Shown: positions 45,543-54,164, counted from the stretch's first letter. The stretch: 64,000 bases of DNA from Planctomycetota bacterium (GCA_029259945.1 JAJDEF010000020.1:1-64000); one strand, 5' to 3'. Translations and numbers: made by a program. Notes: generated by a model not told the origin, from the letters alone.

Positions 45543-46979
45543 ATGGCCGTTCGCCAAATATCATTACTCTTTCTCGCCGCAGCGCTAGTCGTCGGCTGCC
45601 GATCTGCGCGGCCGATTCGCGATCCTGAGTACGCCCGGGTTTCTCGTGCCGTGCAAGAAGCATGGTGCGCCCCAACGCATTCGATTGTGGCCACAGCCCC
45701 GGTCTTCGCCGAGCTTGCAGGCCCACATTCTGTCGAGCAGTACATTCAGGTAGCACTAAGACAGAATCCAGAAATTCAGGTCTCGCGTAAAAAGATGGAG
45801 GCATTGGCACATCAGGTTCCCGTTGCCGCAAGCCTGCCCGATCCGATGTTGAATGTGACCGCCCTGCCCGAGCCTGTTCAAACGGCTGCAGGGCAGCAGG
45901 AGCTAATTGTTGCCGCAAGTCAGAAGTTCCATTGGTTCGGCAAGCTCGAAACACGCGCGAACGTTGCCGAGGCGAAAACCAATGTGGCACGTGCCCAACT
46001 GGCCACGGTTGAATTAGCAACAATCGCCAATGTCAAACGGGCCTACTACGAACTTTATGCCATTCAACAGACGACCTCGGTCACTCAGGCCGAGCAGCGA
46101 TTGCTTGTCGACATCCGAGAGGTTGCCAACACCCGATATAAAACCGGCCGGACGAGCCAGCAGGATGTGCTGCGAGCCGATCTCGAAGTTTCTAGCGTCG
46201 AGAACGAACTGATTCGACTACGGCAACAGCTTCAAAGCGCGCAAGCTCGACTGGCACGCCTGTTGCATATCGCGCCGCAAACCCCGGTGGCAGCACTCGA
46301 CGAATTAGCGCAAGGACAAGTTCCTCGCGATCTCGAACTCATGCAACACCTAGCCGTCACTGACCGACCAGAACTCCACGCCAAGTTGGCTGCGATTCGG
46401 CGCGACCGTCATGCCGTCAAATTGGCGCGGCTAGACTACAAACCAGATGTGACGCTCGGACTTTCGTGGATCGACGTAGCCACAGCCGGCATCAGCCCCG
46501 TGGCCAATGGCCGTGATGCATTTTTGTTAAGTGCCGGCCTGAATTTGCCCATTTACCGTAAGCGATTAGATTCTTCGATTCGTTCTGCTGAGGCTCAGGC
46601 AGTCGCCACAACGCGTGAGTACGATTCGCTACGAGACGCGGCGCTAGAAGAAGTGACCGACTTGTTTGCTCAAGCCCGTAGTCAAGAGGAACTACTGCTA
46701 GTGCTCCGCGAAGACATCCTCCCAAAGGCACGGCAAACTTTAGAAGTCTCGAATCAGGCGTACCACGTCGGCGAAGTCGACTTCCTTCAACTGATCGACA
46801 ACTGGCGACAACTGCTGCGTTTCGAAGTGAACTACTACCGTCTGGAAGCGTCCTTACAACAGACACTGGCCGAACTAGAACGAGTGGTCGGCGGCTTTAG
46901 CTCGCAAGCGCCAGAAAAGTTGCCGTCGCCTATCGCAGAACCAGAAGTTCTTCCGTCCGAGCAAAAGGAACTAGACTAG
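45543..46979 (+). CDS. Outer-membrane efflux lipoprotein, TolC family (CusC-like)
   Basis: A 478-residue lipoprotein from ATG at 45543 with GAGGGGG upstream; a longer frame to 45510 is less likely. Lipobox ALVVGC. TolC features: SVEQYIQVALRQNPEIQVSR, LPDPMLNVTALPEPVQTAAG, NVKRAYYELYAIQQTTSVTQ, YKTGRTSQQDVLRADLEVSS, then the second half with YKPDVTLGLSWIDV, LNLPIYRKRLDSSIRSAEAQ and YHVGEVDFLQLIDNWRQLL. It completes the export channel for the pump encoded upstream. Its stop overlaps the next start by one base (TAGTG). Confidence 0.9.
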   Translation: MAVRQISLLFLAAALVVGCRSARPIRDPEYARVSRAVQEAWCAPTHSIVATAPVFAELAGPHSVEQYIQVALRQNPEIQVSRKKMEALAHQVPVAASLPDPMLNVTALPEPVQTAAGQQELIVAASQKFHWFGKLETRANVAEAKTNVARAQLATVELATIANVKRAYYELYAIQQTTSVTQAEQRLLVDIREVANTRYKTGRTSQQDVLRADLEVSSVENELIRLRQQLQSAQARLARLLHIAPQTPVAALDELAQGQVPRDLELMQHLAVTDRPELHAKLAAIRRDRHAVKLARLDYKPDVTLGLSWIDVATAGISPVANGRDAFLLSAGLNLPIYRKRLDSSIRSAEAQAVATTREYDSLRDAALEEVTDLFAQARSQEELLLVLREDILPKARQTLEVSNQAYHVGEVDFLQLIDNWRQLLRFEVNYYRLEASLQQTLAELERVVGGFSSQAPEKLPSPIAEPEVLPSEQKELD

Positions 46980-47236
46980 TGCCCCGTCAAACCCCAACTT
47001 TGCGACTATTTTGGCTGATGTTCCTGCTGCTTGCGGTTGGCTGCGCACCGGCTTACCATCGTTACTCTGGATGCAGTGTGAATTGTAAATACTGCCCTCC
47101 CCGACCTTTGCCCTACACTCAGGCAAGTAATTGCGCGTGCCACTCCTACCCAGCCACCAAATATCTCTTTGCAAAACCACCGTCGAGAAATCTGGAATCG
47201 GCTCAAGCAGAATTATCTTCCACAGATCAAAACTAG
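46979..47236 (+). CDS. Small lipoprotein coupled to the efflux operon
   Basis: An 85-residue frame starting at GTG that overlaps the stop of the TolC gene by one base. It has a signal with lipobox LLAVGC, then a Cys-rich stretch (YSGCSVNCKYCPPRPLPYTQ, NCACHSYPATKYLF). The tight coupling and lipobox argue for a real gene. The cysteines suggest another metal-binding accessory. No family was recognised. Confidence 0.6.
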   Translation: MPRQTPTLRLFWLMFLLLAVGCAPAYHRYSGCSVNCKYCPPRPLPYTQASNCACHSYPATKYLFAKPPSRNLESAQAELSSTDQN

Positions 47237-47265
47237 TCACTCTAATTGGCAGCATTGGGCTCTAA

Positions 47266-48264
47266 GTGTGCGAGCGAAACGATCAACAAGCTGAGCGACT
47301 TCGGCGGTTGGAGATAGTACGCCAGCACGGCACGTTCACTCAGGCCTACTCCACGGCCGTGCAACCGGGGCTCGAACATTTTTGGCACGACGAATCCTAT
47401 CTCGCTTACCAAAAGAAATGGGGCGTGGCATGTGTCTTAGCCGATCCGGTTGGCCCAGCCGAGCAGCACGAACCGTTATTGCAAGCGTTCTTAGAGCATT
47501 TTCGGAAAACCTGTTTCTGGCAAATCTCGCGCGACACGGCTGAAATCCTTCAGCGCTGTGGGTTTTGGATCAACGAAATGGGTTGCGACACCCGACTTGA
47601 TCTCGCAAACTACGACTTTGGCGGCAAGAAAAAAGAACGTCTGCGGCATGCGACCAATTGGTTGGCCAAGCATCACTTTACAATCCGCGAAGGCACGTTT
47701 GCCAGCAATGTCGACGTATCGGAGATTCGCGCGCTATCCAACACTTGGCAGACCACCCGACAGACAAAGCGTACCGTGCGATTTTTTAATCGGCCGATTG
47801 TTTTCGAGGACGAAGCCGATGTTCGTAAGTTTTTTCTGCACTCGTCAGACGGCCAAATAGTTGCGTTTGCCTTTTTTGACCCGATCTACCTCGATGGCCA
47901 GGTGATTGGCTACTCGCCTGCGATCAAACGTCGACTGCCCGACGCACCTCTACGGGCAGAAGAGGGCATCATGAAAGCAGCAATCGAGCAGTTTCAGCAG
48001 GAGGGCTTGGAGCTGGTCATGCTGGGTCTCTCTCCGCTAGCCGGGATCAAAGACAACGAGTTTCGCGCGAACCCGCTAGTGCATCTCAGTTGGAGCCGCG
48101 GCCTGAACGCCTGGTGGCTGAACCGTTTTTTCTACAATCTGCTCGGCCACGCCGATTTCAAACGTCGGTTCGACGGAATCGAAGAGCAGACCTACTACGC
48201 CTCAGACTGTTTGCTGAACGACTACCGCGTGATTGCTTCATTACGCATGGCGGGAGCCCTATAG
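47266..48264 (+). CDS. DUF2156 / phosphatidylglycerol lysyltransferase-like domain protein
   Basis: A 332-residue soluble protein starting at GTG. It matches the C-terminal GNAT-like half of MprF (DUF2156): GVACVLADPVGPAEQHEPLL, CFWQISRDTAEILQRCGFWI, ANYDFGGKKKERLRHATNWL, PDAPLRAEEGIMKAAIEQFQ, ELVMLGLSPLAGIKDNEF and KRRFDGIEEQTYYASD. In MprF this domain moves an amino acid from aminoacyl-tRNA to lipid head groups; here no membrane flippase domain is attached, so the substrate is unknown. It follows the metal-efflux genes closely on the same strand. Confidence 0.82.
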   Translation: MCERNDQQAERLRRLEIVRQHGTFTQAYSTAVQPGLEHFWHDESYLAYQKKWGVACVLADPVGPAEQHEPLLQAFLEHFRKTCFWQISRDTAEILQRCGFWINEMGCDTRLDLANYDFGGKKKERLRHATNWLAKHHFTIREGTFASNVDVSEIRALSNTWQTTRQTKRTVRFFNRPIVFEDEADVRKFFLHSSDGQIVAFAFFDPIYLDGQVIGYSPAIKRRLPDAPLRAEEGIMKAAIEQFQQEGLELVMLGLSPLAGIKDNEFRANPLVHLSWSRGLNAWWLNRFFYNLLGHADFKRRFDGIEEQTYYASDCLLNDYRVIASLRMAGAL

Positions 48265-48314
48265 CAGGTGACGGTGGGCGCTTTCATCGTCGAATTATCT
48301 GCTAAACTACGGGC

Positions 48315-50054
48315 ATGACTAACCGCGAAATAGCTGCCATCTTCGTGCAAATTGCCGACCTGTTGGAATTCCAAAAGGCGAACCCATTTCGAGTACGCTC
48401 CTATCGAAACGGGGCGCGAAAAATCGCCGACCTCAGCGAACCTCTTTCAGACATTGCTGCCGACGAAACACGAGCTCTCACCGACATCGAAGGCATTGGT
48501 AAAGCTCAAGCAGAAAAAATCGACGAGCTGCTAACAACAGGTCGCCTCGAAATGCTCGACGAACTTTTAGCAAAGATCCCACAGACCGTGCTGGCGATAC
48601 TGCGCGTGCCCAGTCTCGGCCCCAAGAAGGCCGCTGTCTTGCACAATGAACTGGGCATCAATTCGCTTAGCGATCTTCGATCTGCATGTGAAAACCAGCA
48701 GGTCCGCACCTTAAAAGGGTTTGGCGCGAAAACTGAAGAGACTATCCTCAACGGGCTGGCAATTGCCGAACAGGCCGAGCGGCGCAGTCGATGGGTTCAA
48801 GCCGAAGCAATCGTACACCGATTGCTCGAGCACATGAGTTCGGCCAGTAGCATCAACCAAATCGAAATGGCCGGCAGCTACCGGCGTGGCTGCGAGACGG
48901 TCGGCGATCTCGATCTACTGGTCGAAGCAACGGCAGTCGACGAAGTTATGGACCACTTCGGTGCCTTTGATGGCATGACCGAAGTAATCGCCCGAGGTGA
49001 CACCAAAATGTCCGTCCGGCTGGATACCGGCATGCAAATCGACCTGCGTGTCGTGCCGAGCGAATCGTTCGGAGCCGCTTTGCAGTATTTCACCGGGTCG
49101 AAAGACCATAATGTGGTAGTTCGCGGACTGGCTAAGCAACTCGGATTGAAAGTTAACGAATGGGGAGTCTTTCGAGTTGGTGAAGATGGCAGTGAAGAAT
49201 ATCTGGCCGGCCGCACGGAGCACGAAGTCTACGCCGCACTTGGTCTTCCCTGCTTCTCCCCGAAGCTACGTGAAGCGCGTGAGGAATTTCAATGGGCCGA
49301 CAAAGGAACGTTGCCTGAACTCATCCAGCTAAGCGACATTCGCGGCGATTTGCATATGCACACGACCGCAACCGATGGTAAAGCAACACTAGAGAAGATG
49401 ATCGAAGCCGCCATTGCCGTGGGGAGAGAATATATTGCGATCACCGATCATTCCAAGCGAGTGAGCATGGCAAACGGGCTCGACCCCGAACGACTCCGAT
49501 TGCAGTGGGCCGAAATCGATCGCCTGCGTGAACGATACGACGGCATCAAGGTACTCAAAGGAATCGAGTGCGACATCCTTGAAAAAGGCGGAATGGACCT
49601 GCCAGACGAAGTCTTAGCAGAAGCAGATTGGGTAATTGCCAGCGTGCATTATGGCCAGAATCAACCGCAAGAGCAGATTACAGATCGAATCCTAGGAGCA
49701 TTAGAAAACCCGCGTGTCGATATCCTCGCCCACCCGACGGGCAGGTTAATCAATCGGCGCGAACCTTATGCGGTTGATATTCAAATGATTTTTACTGCTG
49801 CTGTCGAACATGGCAAATTACTTGAATTAAATGCCAACCCTGCTCGGCTCGACCTGCACGACATTCATTGCGCTGCTGCAAAACGGCTTGGCATTCCGAT
49901 TGTCATTAGCACCGATGCCCACAGCATCGAAGGCATGGAAGTCATGCGACACGGAGTACAACAAGCCCAACGTGGTGGACTCACCGCCTCGGATGTCGCT
50001 AATGCCCAACCATGGAATAGCTTTCGCAAGCTCCTCCGCCATGCGCCAGAGTGA
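48315..50054 (+). CDS. polX: DNA polymerase/3'-5' exonuclease PolX
   Basis: A 579-residue protein of normal bacterial PolX length. N-terminal helix-hairpin-helix segments (TDIEGIGKAQAEKIDELL, VPSLGPKKAAVLHNELGI) precede the family X polymerase core with GSYRRGCETVGDLDLLVEA; the metal-binding acids are in GDLD (197-200). Residue 342 onward is a PHP domain with DLHMHTTATDGKA, YIAITDHSKRV, GIECDILEKGGMDLPD and ISTDAHSIEGME, which supplies the nuclease. It fills gaps in DNA repair. Confidence 0.95.
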   Translation: MTNREIAAIFVQIADLLEFQKANPFRVRSYRNGARKIADLSEPLSDIAADETRALTDIEGIGKAQAEKIDELLTTGRLEMLDELLAKIPQTVLAILRVPSLGPKKAAVLHNELGINSLSDLRSACENQQVRTLKGFGAKTEETILNGLAIAEQAERRSRWVQAEAIVHRLLEHMSSASSINQIEMAGSYRRGCETVGDLDLLVEATAVDEVMDHFGAFDGMTEVIARGDTKMSVRLDTGMQIDLRVVPSESFGAALQYFTGSKDHNVVVRGLAKQLGLKVNEWGVFRVGEDGSEEYLAGRTEHEVYAALGLPCFSPKLREAREEFQWADKGTLPELIQLSDIRGDLHMHTTATDGKATLEKMIEAAIAVGREYIAITDHSKRVSMANGLDPERLRLQWAEIDRLRERYDGIKVLKGIECDILEKGGMDLPDEVLAEADWVIASVHYGQNQPQEQITDRILGALENPRVDILAHPTGRLINRREPYAVDIQMIFTAAVEHGKLLELNANPARLDLHDIHCAAAKRLGIPIVISTDAHSIEGMEVMRHGVQQAQRGGLTASDVANAQPWNSFRKLLRHAPE

Positions 50055-50182
50055 TGGCGACCTCGAAGAAGCCAACAGAGCAATTCCTAGGGAAATCGGA
50101 CACCTACCTCTACAGCACAGCTCTATACCTGGAACTACTCTCTACGGCAATCCAAAAAAAACTTGCTAAGAATGGCATTCTA

Positions 50183-50197
50183 TGGCACAATGCCTGC
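50183..50197 (+). promoter_or_regulatory. Sigma-54-like -24/-12 promoter before the activator gene
   Basis: TGGCACAATGCCTGC has GG and GC at the exact spacing of the -24/-12 consensus TGGCAC-N5-TTGC, with CTGC for TTGC. Transcription would begin near 50209, before the start codon of the sigma-54 activator, which suggests self-activation. Eye-read match; moderate to low confidence. Confidence 0.45.
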
Positions 50198-50298
50198 GGG
50201 TTGAGTGAGCTCCTTACCTCGGAGCTTTTGGGGAAGAGACAGAGAACTGGAGTAGGTTGGAATTGTTCTCGGTCGTTTGTAGCAAAGGGGCACTGGCA

Positions 50299-51384
50299 AT
50301 GGGGACCAGTGGCAAAGGGGTTTTGCCTGCGCAGCAAGTACGCATTTTGGGGAATTCGTTTTCGACCAGCAAGCTTCGAGACGAAATTGCTCGCGTTGCG
50401 CCATTCTCGTCGAGCGTCTTAATTACCGGCCCCAGCGGAACCGGAAAAGAGTTGGTTGCGCGTAGGATTCACGCGCGTAGCTCACGTAGCGACGGACGAC
50501 TCATCCCGGTGGACTGTGCCTCGGTTTCCGGCGAGCTGATGACAAGTCAACTTTTCGGACATCGCGCCGGTGCATTTACAGGCGCTAATTACGACGCCTT
50601 GGGGTGCTTTCGCGCAGCCGACAAAGGGACCATTTTCCTCGACGAAATTGGTGAAATGGTATTTTCGTTGCAGGCCAAACTTCTTCGAGTATTACAAGAG
50701 GGGGTTGTAGTACCGGTCGGTAGCCAGGATCAGATACCTATCGACGTCCGAGTCGTCGCGGCGACTAATCGTGATCTCGAAAAAGATGTCGCCGAGGGCC
50801 GGTTTCGCGAAGATCTCTTCTTCCGTCTCAATGTGATGCGAATCGAAACCTTGGCCCTTGCCCAACGGCCAGAGGATCTTTTGCCGCTGGCTACAGGTTT
50901 TCTCGACGATTTGGCCTCAGAGGGTCTGCCTCGAAAGTCTTTATCGCCCGGCGCCATCGAAGCCCTAGAGCATTTCTCTTGGCCCGGGAATGTACGGCAA
51001 CTGCGAAATGTCATGGAGCAAGCCGTCATTACCTGCGAGACCGAACTCATCACACTCGAAGATATCCAGCACTTACTTGTACGTCAGAGGGGACATTTCG
51101 AGCCTGATAACACTGTAAATCCCGCGTTTTCTCACAATTCCTCTCATCCTCAGCAGCCTGCGTCAGAAAACCTCTGCCAGGATAGTTCTTCATGGATCGA
51201 GGAGGAACACTGGCCCTCGTTGGCCAAACTAGAACGGGACCACATCCTCTGCACCTTAGAGCACACGTACTACAACCGCAGTGCAACCGCGCGCTTGCTG
51301 GGAGTCACCCGCCAAGCCTTACTCCGCAAGATGAAAAAATTCGGAATTCGTGTTCCCGTATTAAGAGGTAAGCCAGAAAACTAG
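50299..51384 (+). CDS. Orphan sigma-54-dependent transcriptional activator without a sensory domain
   Basis: A 361-residue protein from ATG at 50299, which has AAGGGG eight bases upstream; a TTG at 50257 in frame is possible. It is just an AAA+ domain plus DNA-binding end. Walker A GPSGTGKE (44-51), the sigma-54 contact loop GAFTGA (91-96), Walker [11 protein letters not shown] (111-120), the sensor region [15 protein letters not shown] and [20 protein letters not shown] are intact. The C-terminus is a Fis-type helix-turn-helix ([20 protein letters not shown]). The N-terminal receiver or PAS domain usual in this class is missing; a separate receiver-like protein is encoded 400 bases downstream. 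It likely controls nearby surface-protein or exopolysaccharide genes. Confidence 0.88.
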   Translation: MGTSGKGVLPAQQVRILGNSFSTSKLRDEIARVAPFSSSVLITGPSGTGKELVARRIHARSSRSDGRLIPVDCASVSGELMTSQLFGHRAGAFTGANYDALGCFRAADKGTIFLDEIGEMVFSLQAKLLRVLQEGVVVPVGSQDQIPIDVRVVAATNRDLEKDVAEGRFREDLFFRLNVMRIETLALAQRPEDLLPLATGFLDDLASEGLPRKSLSPGAIEALEHFSWPGNVRQLRNVMEQAVITCETELITLEDIQHLLVRQRGHFEPDNTVNPAFSHNSSHPQQPASENLCQDSSSWIEEEHWPSLAKLERDHILCTLEHTYYNRSATARLLGVTRQALLRKMKKFGIRVPVLRGKPEN

Positions 51385-51407
51385 TTTCTTGTAGGGTGTA
51401 TAGTTCT

Positions 51408-51475
51408 GCTGGCGAGTGAGCGGTCGACATCGGATTCGATGAATTCGCCAGCAAGTCTACCCTCCTTTTTGGGCC
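51408..51475 (+). terminator. Possible terminator after the sigma-54 activator
   Basis: CTGCTGGCGA (about 51410) and TCGCCAGCA (about 51448) form a stem with a long loop, with outer GTAGGGT/ACCCT pairing and then CCTTTTTGGG. The loop is long, so the call is tentative. Confidence 0.35.
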
Positions 51476-51484
51476 ATGACTTTC

Positions 51485-51522
51485 TTCCTTCGCGTCTTAG
51501 CGCCTTTGCGAGAGACCTACTA
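51485..51522. repeat. Interspersed repeat, TCGCGTCTTAGCGCCTTTGCGAGA copy
   Basis: TTCGCGTCTTAGCGCCTTTG then CGAGAGAC. Its inverse stands at 61818-61848, and a degenerate relative at 62053-62083. It lies in the ~400-base gap between the activator and the pseudo-receiver genes. Confidence 0.75.
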
Positions 51523-51725
51523 GTTCTGCCCCTCGCTGATTAGCACTGTCCGAAAACGGACGACTTTTTCTCTTTTCGTTGCACTTGCCCTGTACATAAT
51601 CGGCCAAGTCTGACCGTTCTCGGATGCTTCTTGATTTGGTTCCTCTGCGCCCAGCGCATTCTCGTCAGTGCTACTTCTTTGTCTGTAACAAGTTAGCTGA
51701 TTCCGATTTACCATCGCGCGCTATT

Positions 51726-51740
51726 TGGTACGCCATCTGC
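51726..51740 (+). promoter_or_regulatory. Sigma-54-like -24/-12 promoter before the pseudo-receiver gene
   Basis: TGGTACGCCATCTGC matches TGGYACG-N4-YTGC with GG and GC in exact register. The expected start of transcription is near 51752, followed by the ribosome site GGAGGAAG at about 51780 and the ATG at 51793. This is the better of the two sigma-54-like sites and lies right after the gene of a sigma-54 activator. Confidence 0.55.
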
Positions 51741-51792
51741 TTAACTGCTAGCTGTTCTTGTCTCATAAGGAATTGTTTTCGGAGGAAGTCTA

Positions 51793-52245
51793 ATGGAATC
51801 TTATAGCCGTGAATTATGCGATCTTGTGGTCGTGGATTCACTACTGCAAGACTATCGGTCTTTAATGGACGATCTAGCTGGTTGGCGCGAGCGTTGTCAT
51901 CTTTTCTCCACAGGGAGCGAGGCGATGCGAGGTACCAATGCGTCCACCTCCAGCCTATGGCTTATCAATTCACAACTCCCCGACATCTCGGGCATTGATC
52001 TTCTTAGCTTAGTTCGCCAGCGCGTGCCCCGTACTCGCGTTTTTCTAGTGGGTGACCACTACTGCCCCCAGGAAGAATCCGCCGCTCGTGCTGCCGGAGC
52101 GACAGCCTACCTCTGCAAGCCACCAACTTCTGCCTGGCTGGACAATTGGGTTCATGCGGTCAGGGCAGGCCCAAGTCATTCTCCTCTCCGATCCGACACA
52201 AAACGTGTCTCAGGAAATAGTCCTCGACGTTTATCCAATGCCTGA
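51793..52245 (+). CDS. Stand-alone pseudo-receiver domain protein
   Basis: A 150-residue protein with a response-regulator receiver fold: CDLVVVDSLLQDYRSLMDDL (first strand and acidic patch), LWLINSQLPDISGIDLLSLV (third strand), RTRVFLVGDHY, and AGATAYLCKPP with the conserved Lys109. The phospho-acceptor Asp is replaced by Asn59 (NSQLP in place of DxxxP), and the acidic pair is reduced to one Asp (Asp15). It therefore should not be phosphorylated in the normal way. A Ser/Arg-rich tail of ~25 residues follows; there is no output domain. With an intact ribosome site GGAGGAAG and a sigma-54-like promoter it is probably a real partner of the activator encoded upstream. Confidence 0.75.
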   Translation: MESYSRELCDLVVVDSLLQDYRSLMDDLAGWRERCHLFSTGSEAMRGTNASTSSLWLINSQLPDISGIDLLSLVRQRVPRTRVFLVGDHYCPQEESAARAAGATAYLCKPPTSAWLDNWVHAVRAGPSHSPLRSDTKRVSGNSPRRLSNA

Positions 52246-52290
52246 ATTTCAGCTCACTTATCCACTCAACATAAAAAAAGGAAAAACATC

Positions 52291-52512
52291 ATGGTTGCCT
52301 CCGCCTATCAAGACGCACTGTCAGATGCCTCTGAAGATTTTGAACACTTCGAAAGAATATCTCGCCGGCGAGAAGGGCGAATGCCGGTAGGACGATCCAA
52401 TGCGGCAATACGAGCCGGGCGAAGAAATTCGCCTTCACGACGATCCAACCCCAAGTCCTCATGCACCAATCGAGGAAAGTGCCAACGAAGGCTTCGAAGG
52501 GTGAGCCCATGA
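52291..52512 (+). CDS. Small uncertain gene, possibly frameshifted
   Basis: An ATG with AAAAAAAGGAAAAA upstream begins MVASAYQDALSDASEDFEHF, which looks coding, but after residue ~30 the frame becomes Arg-rich and unlikely (RAGRRNSPSRRSNPK). A +1 frame from 52400 instead reads MRQYEPGEEIRLHDDPTPSP to GFEG (stop at 52504), an acidic, plausible protein tail. The two halves together would make a ~70-residue acidic protein with a frame change near 52385. Either two tiny genes, a frameshift in the gene, or a sequencing error would explain this. No family recognised. Confidence 0.35.
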   Translation: MVASAYQDALSDASEDFEHFERISRRREGRMPVGRSNAAIRAGRRNSPSRRSNPKSSCTNRGKCQRRLRRVSP

Positions 52513-52608
52513 TCTAAGAAATTTTACGACGAATAAAAGTTTGCCAATCAATTTCGGCAAGTCTCTGTGGCTTACCAAACTAACACCATTTTTTCAGGAG
52601 ATGATCTC

Positions 52609-53307
52609 ATGAACGTCAAAATTACTTGTTCCACAATTTTATCCCTCGTAGTTTTTGCCTCGTCTTCGGCTTTTGCCCTGCCGACTCAGGTAATACACCA
52701 GGACACTCCTGCTTGCGATCCGCTTTTCATCCCCACACTCGTAGATGAAATCGGTGATTTCACCGTTTTTCCGGCTGACGAAGCACTAGGACATCTTGAT
52801 TTGGGGTTGGCCAACCCGGTTTGCACTGCAACTGACCTTCCTTTCATTCCCGATGCGTTGGTTTCTATTCGCAACCTCACCGGCAGAGATCTTCAAGAAG
52901 TGTGGTATATCGCTGACAAGGAAACAACGATCACGAATTTCGACGGGGAAGCTAACGATATTGCGTTCGCTCCACTTCAAGAAGCCTTTCGCTTAGACCA
53001 TGACATCTCTGACCCGTTTGGCACCCATCACCCCTTGGTGTTCGAGAGCGGCCCCTTCGATGGCATCTGGCAAGCCGGTGAAGAATGGCGATTTGTACTA
53101 CAAGACTATACGAATACCTTGGGTTTGGCGCCCGATGCAATCACGTCTCGCGGCGTAGGCGATGCATCTTTCGATTTGGCCGGCGTTGCCTCCCCATCCT
53201 CCGGTAGCATTATCGCTATTCCATCTATCCCCGAGCCAGCCAGTGCCGTGCTGGCGCTGCTGGGCATGAGCCTATCAGCTTTCGTAGTCCGTCGACAACG
53301 AAGCTAA
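52609..53307 (+). CDS. PEP-CTERM protein 1 of a four-gene array
   Basis: A 232-residue exported protein from ATG at 52609 with CAGGAG upstream. Signal peptide MNVKITCSTILSLVVFASSS (cleavage near AFA). The C-terminus has the sorting signal SIPEPASAVLALLGMSLSAF and a basic end VVRRQRS. The mature part (FTVFPADEALGHLDLGLANP, LQEVWYIADKETTITNFDGE) has no recognised domain. First of four consecutive PEP-CTERM genes; a 12-bp hairpin follows. Confidence 0.85.
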   Translation: MNVKITCSTILSLVVFASSSAFALPTQVIHQDTPACDPLFIPTLVDEIGDFTVFPADEALGHLDLGLANPVCTATDLPFIPDALVSIRNLTGRDLQEVWYIADKETTITNFDGEANDIAFAPLQEAFRLDHDISDPFGTHHPLVFESGPFDGIWQAGEEWRFVLQDYTNTLGLAPDAITSRGVGDASFDLAGVASPSSGSIIAIPSIPEPASAVLALLGMSLSAFVVRRQRS

Positions 53308-53325
53308 CGCCCATTTCTTTCGAGA

Positions 53326-53356
53326 GCGTCACGCGGCATAAAAAGCCGCGTGACGC
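53326..53356 (+). terminator. Perfect 12-bp hairpin between PEP-CTERM genes
   Basis: GCGTCACGCGGC and its perfect complement GCCGCGTGACGC enclose a 7-base loop ATAAAAA. No T-tract follows, so it may be an attenuator, partial terminator or mRNA-stability element between genes 1 and 2 of the array rather than a true rho-independent terminator. Confidence 0.6.
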
Positions 53357-53399
53357 CAAATTAACTCGCAATCCAACCCTGCTTTTACGAGAGTGACTC

Positions 53400-54164
53400 A
53401 TGAATACTACACAACGACAACTACTGCAGGCCCTTGCAATGGCAGCGATCGTGCTGCTATCCAGCACGGCACAAGCCGACGACTGGACGATGGCCATCAC
53501 CGTTGACAACCAATACGACATCTATTTTGGCGACGCTTTTCTTACCGTGCCAACCTTTGTGGGTGGTGATACCGACTGGATGGACACCGAAAACTGGTCG
53601 ATCACCGGCGTCGCCCCAAGCGCCTTTCTCTACGTAGCTACAGCATCCGACCACAGTATTGCCCAGGGATTTATTGGATCGTTTACCAATCTCACGACCG
53701 CAACTACTTTTGTCACAAGCGACGACGCCAGCACTCCCTGGGAAGTATTTCCGGCGGGGCAGTATCTTGCAGCCCTCAATGCGATTGATGGGTCGATTCC
53801 CGCTGGCGTCTGGCCTGCGTCGGTGCAGCCGGTCAGTTCCCAGGTGCAGACGGCCGTTGCCTACGCCACGACAAACAATCTGTGGATCACGCCAACCTCA
53901 ACTCCCGGCTACGACAACGGCAGCAGCCCTCTGCCTTGGGGCGGACGTCCCGGTATCCCCGCTTCAGCAGAGTGGATTTGGCACGACACCGGTGGTGTTT
54001 CAGCTTGGCCTTATCCTGATCCGTTCGGCGGATTTAACCACGACGAGTTTCTCGTCTTTCGTGTACCCGGTGTAGCTGTCCCCGAGCCTACAAGTGCAGC
54101 ACTCGTACTATGCGGCATAGCAGTTCTACTGCGGTGCAGAAGAAAGTCTCTTCGCAAATCCTGA
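53400..54164 (+). CDS. PEP-CTERM protein 2 of the array
   Basis: A 254-residue exported protein with signal peptide (MNTTQRQLLQALAMAAIVLL, AQA cleavage). The body (DWTMAITVDNQYDIYFGDAF, WSITGVAPSAFLYVATASDH, WVASVQPVSSQ-like segment, SAEWIWHDTGGVSAW) looks like a beta-rich surface protein. The sorting tail is AVPEPTSAALVLCGIAVLL followed by RCRRKSLRKS. The Trp-rich core resembles other planctomycete PEP-CTERM proteins, but no named domain was recognised. Confidence 0.85.
   Translation: MNTTQRQLLQALAMAAIVLLSSTAQADDWTMAITVDNQYDIYFGDAFLTVPTFVGGDTDWMDTENWSITGVAPSAFLYVATASDHSIAQGFIGSFTNLTTATTFVTSDDASTPWEVFPAGQYLAALNAIDGSIPAGVWPASVQPVSSQVQTAVAYATTNNLWITPTSTPGYDNGSSPLPWGGRPGIPASAEWIWHDTGGVSAWPYPDPFGGFNHDEFLVFRVPGVAVPEPTSAALVLCGIAVLLRCRRKSLRKS

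Noticed and set aside
50309-50325. TGGCAAAGGGGTTTTGC as a third sigma-54 site
   Set aside because: GG and GC are two bases too far apart and the site is inside the activator coding region.
52289-52510. Minus-strand 73-codon hydrophobic frame opposite the tiny ORF
   Set aside because: Antisense to a region with plus-strand ribosome site and acidic coding pattern; the hydrophobicity is a mirror effect.
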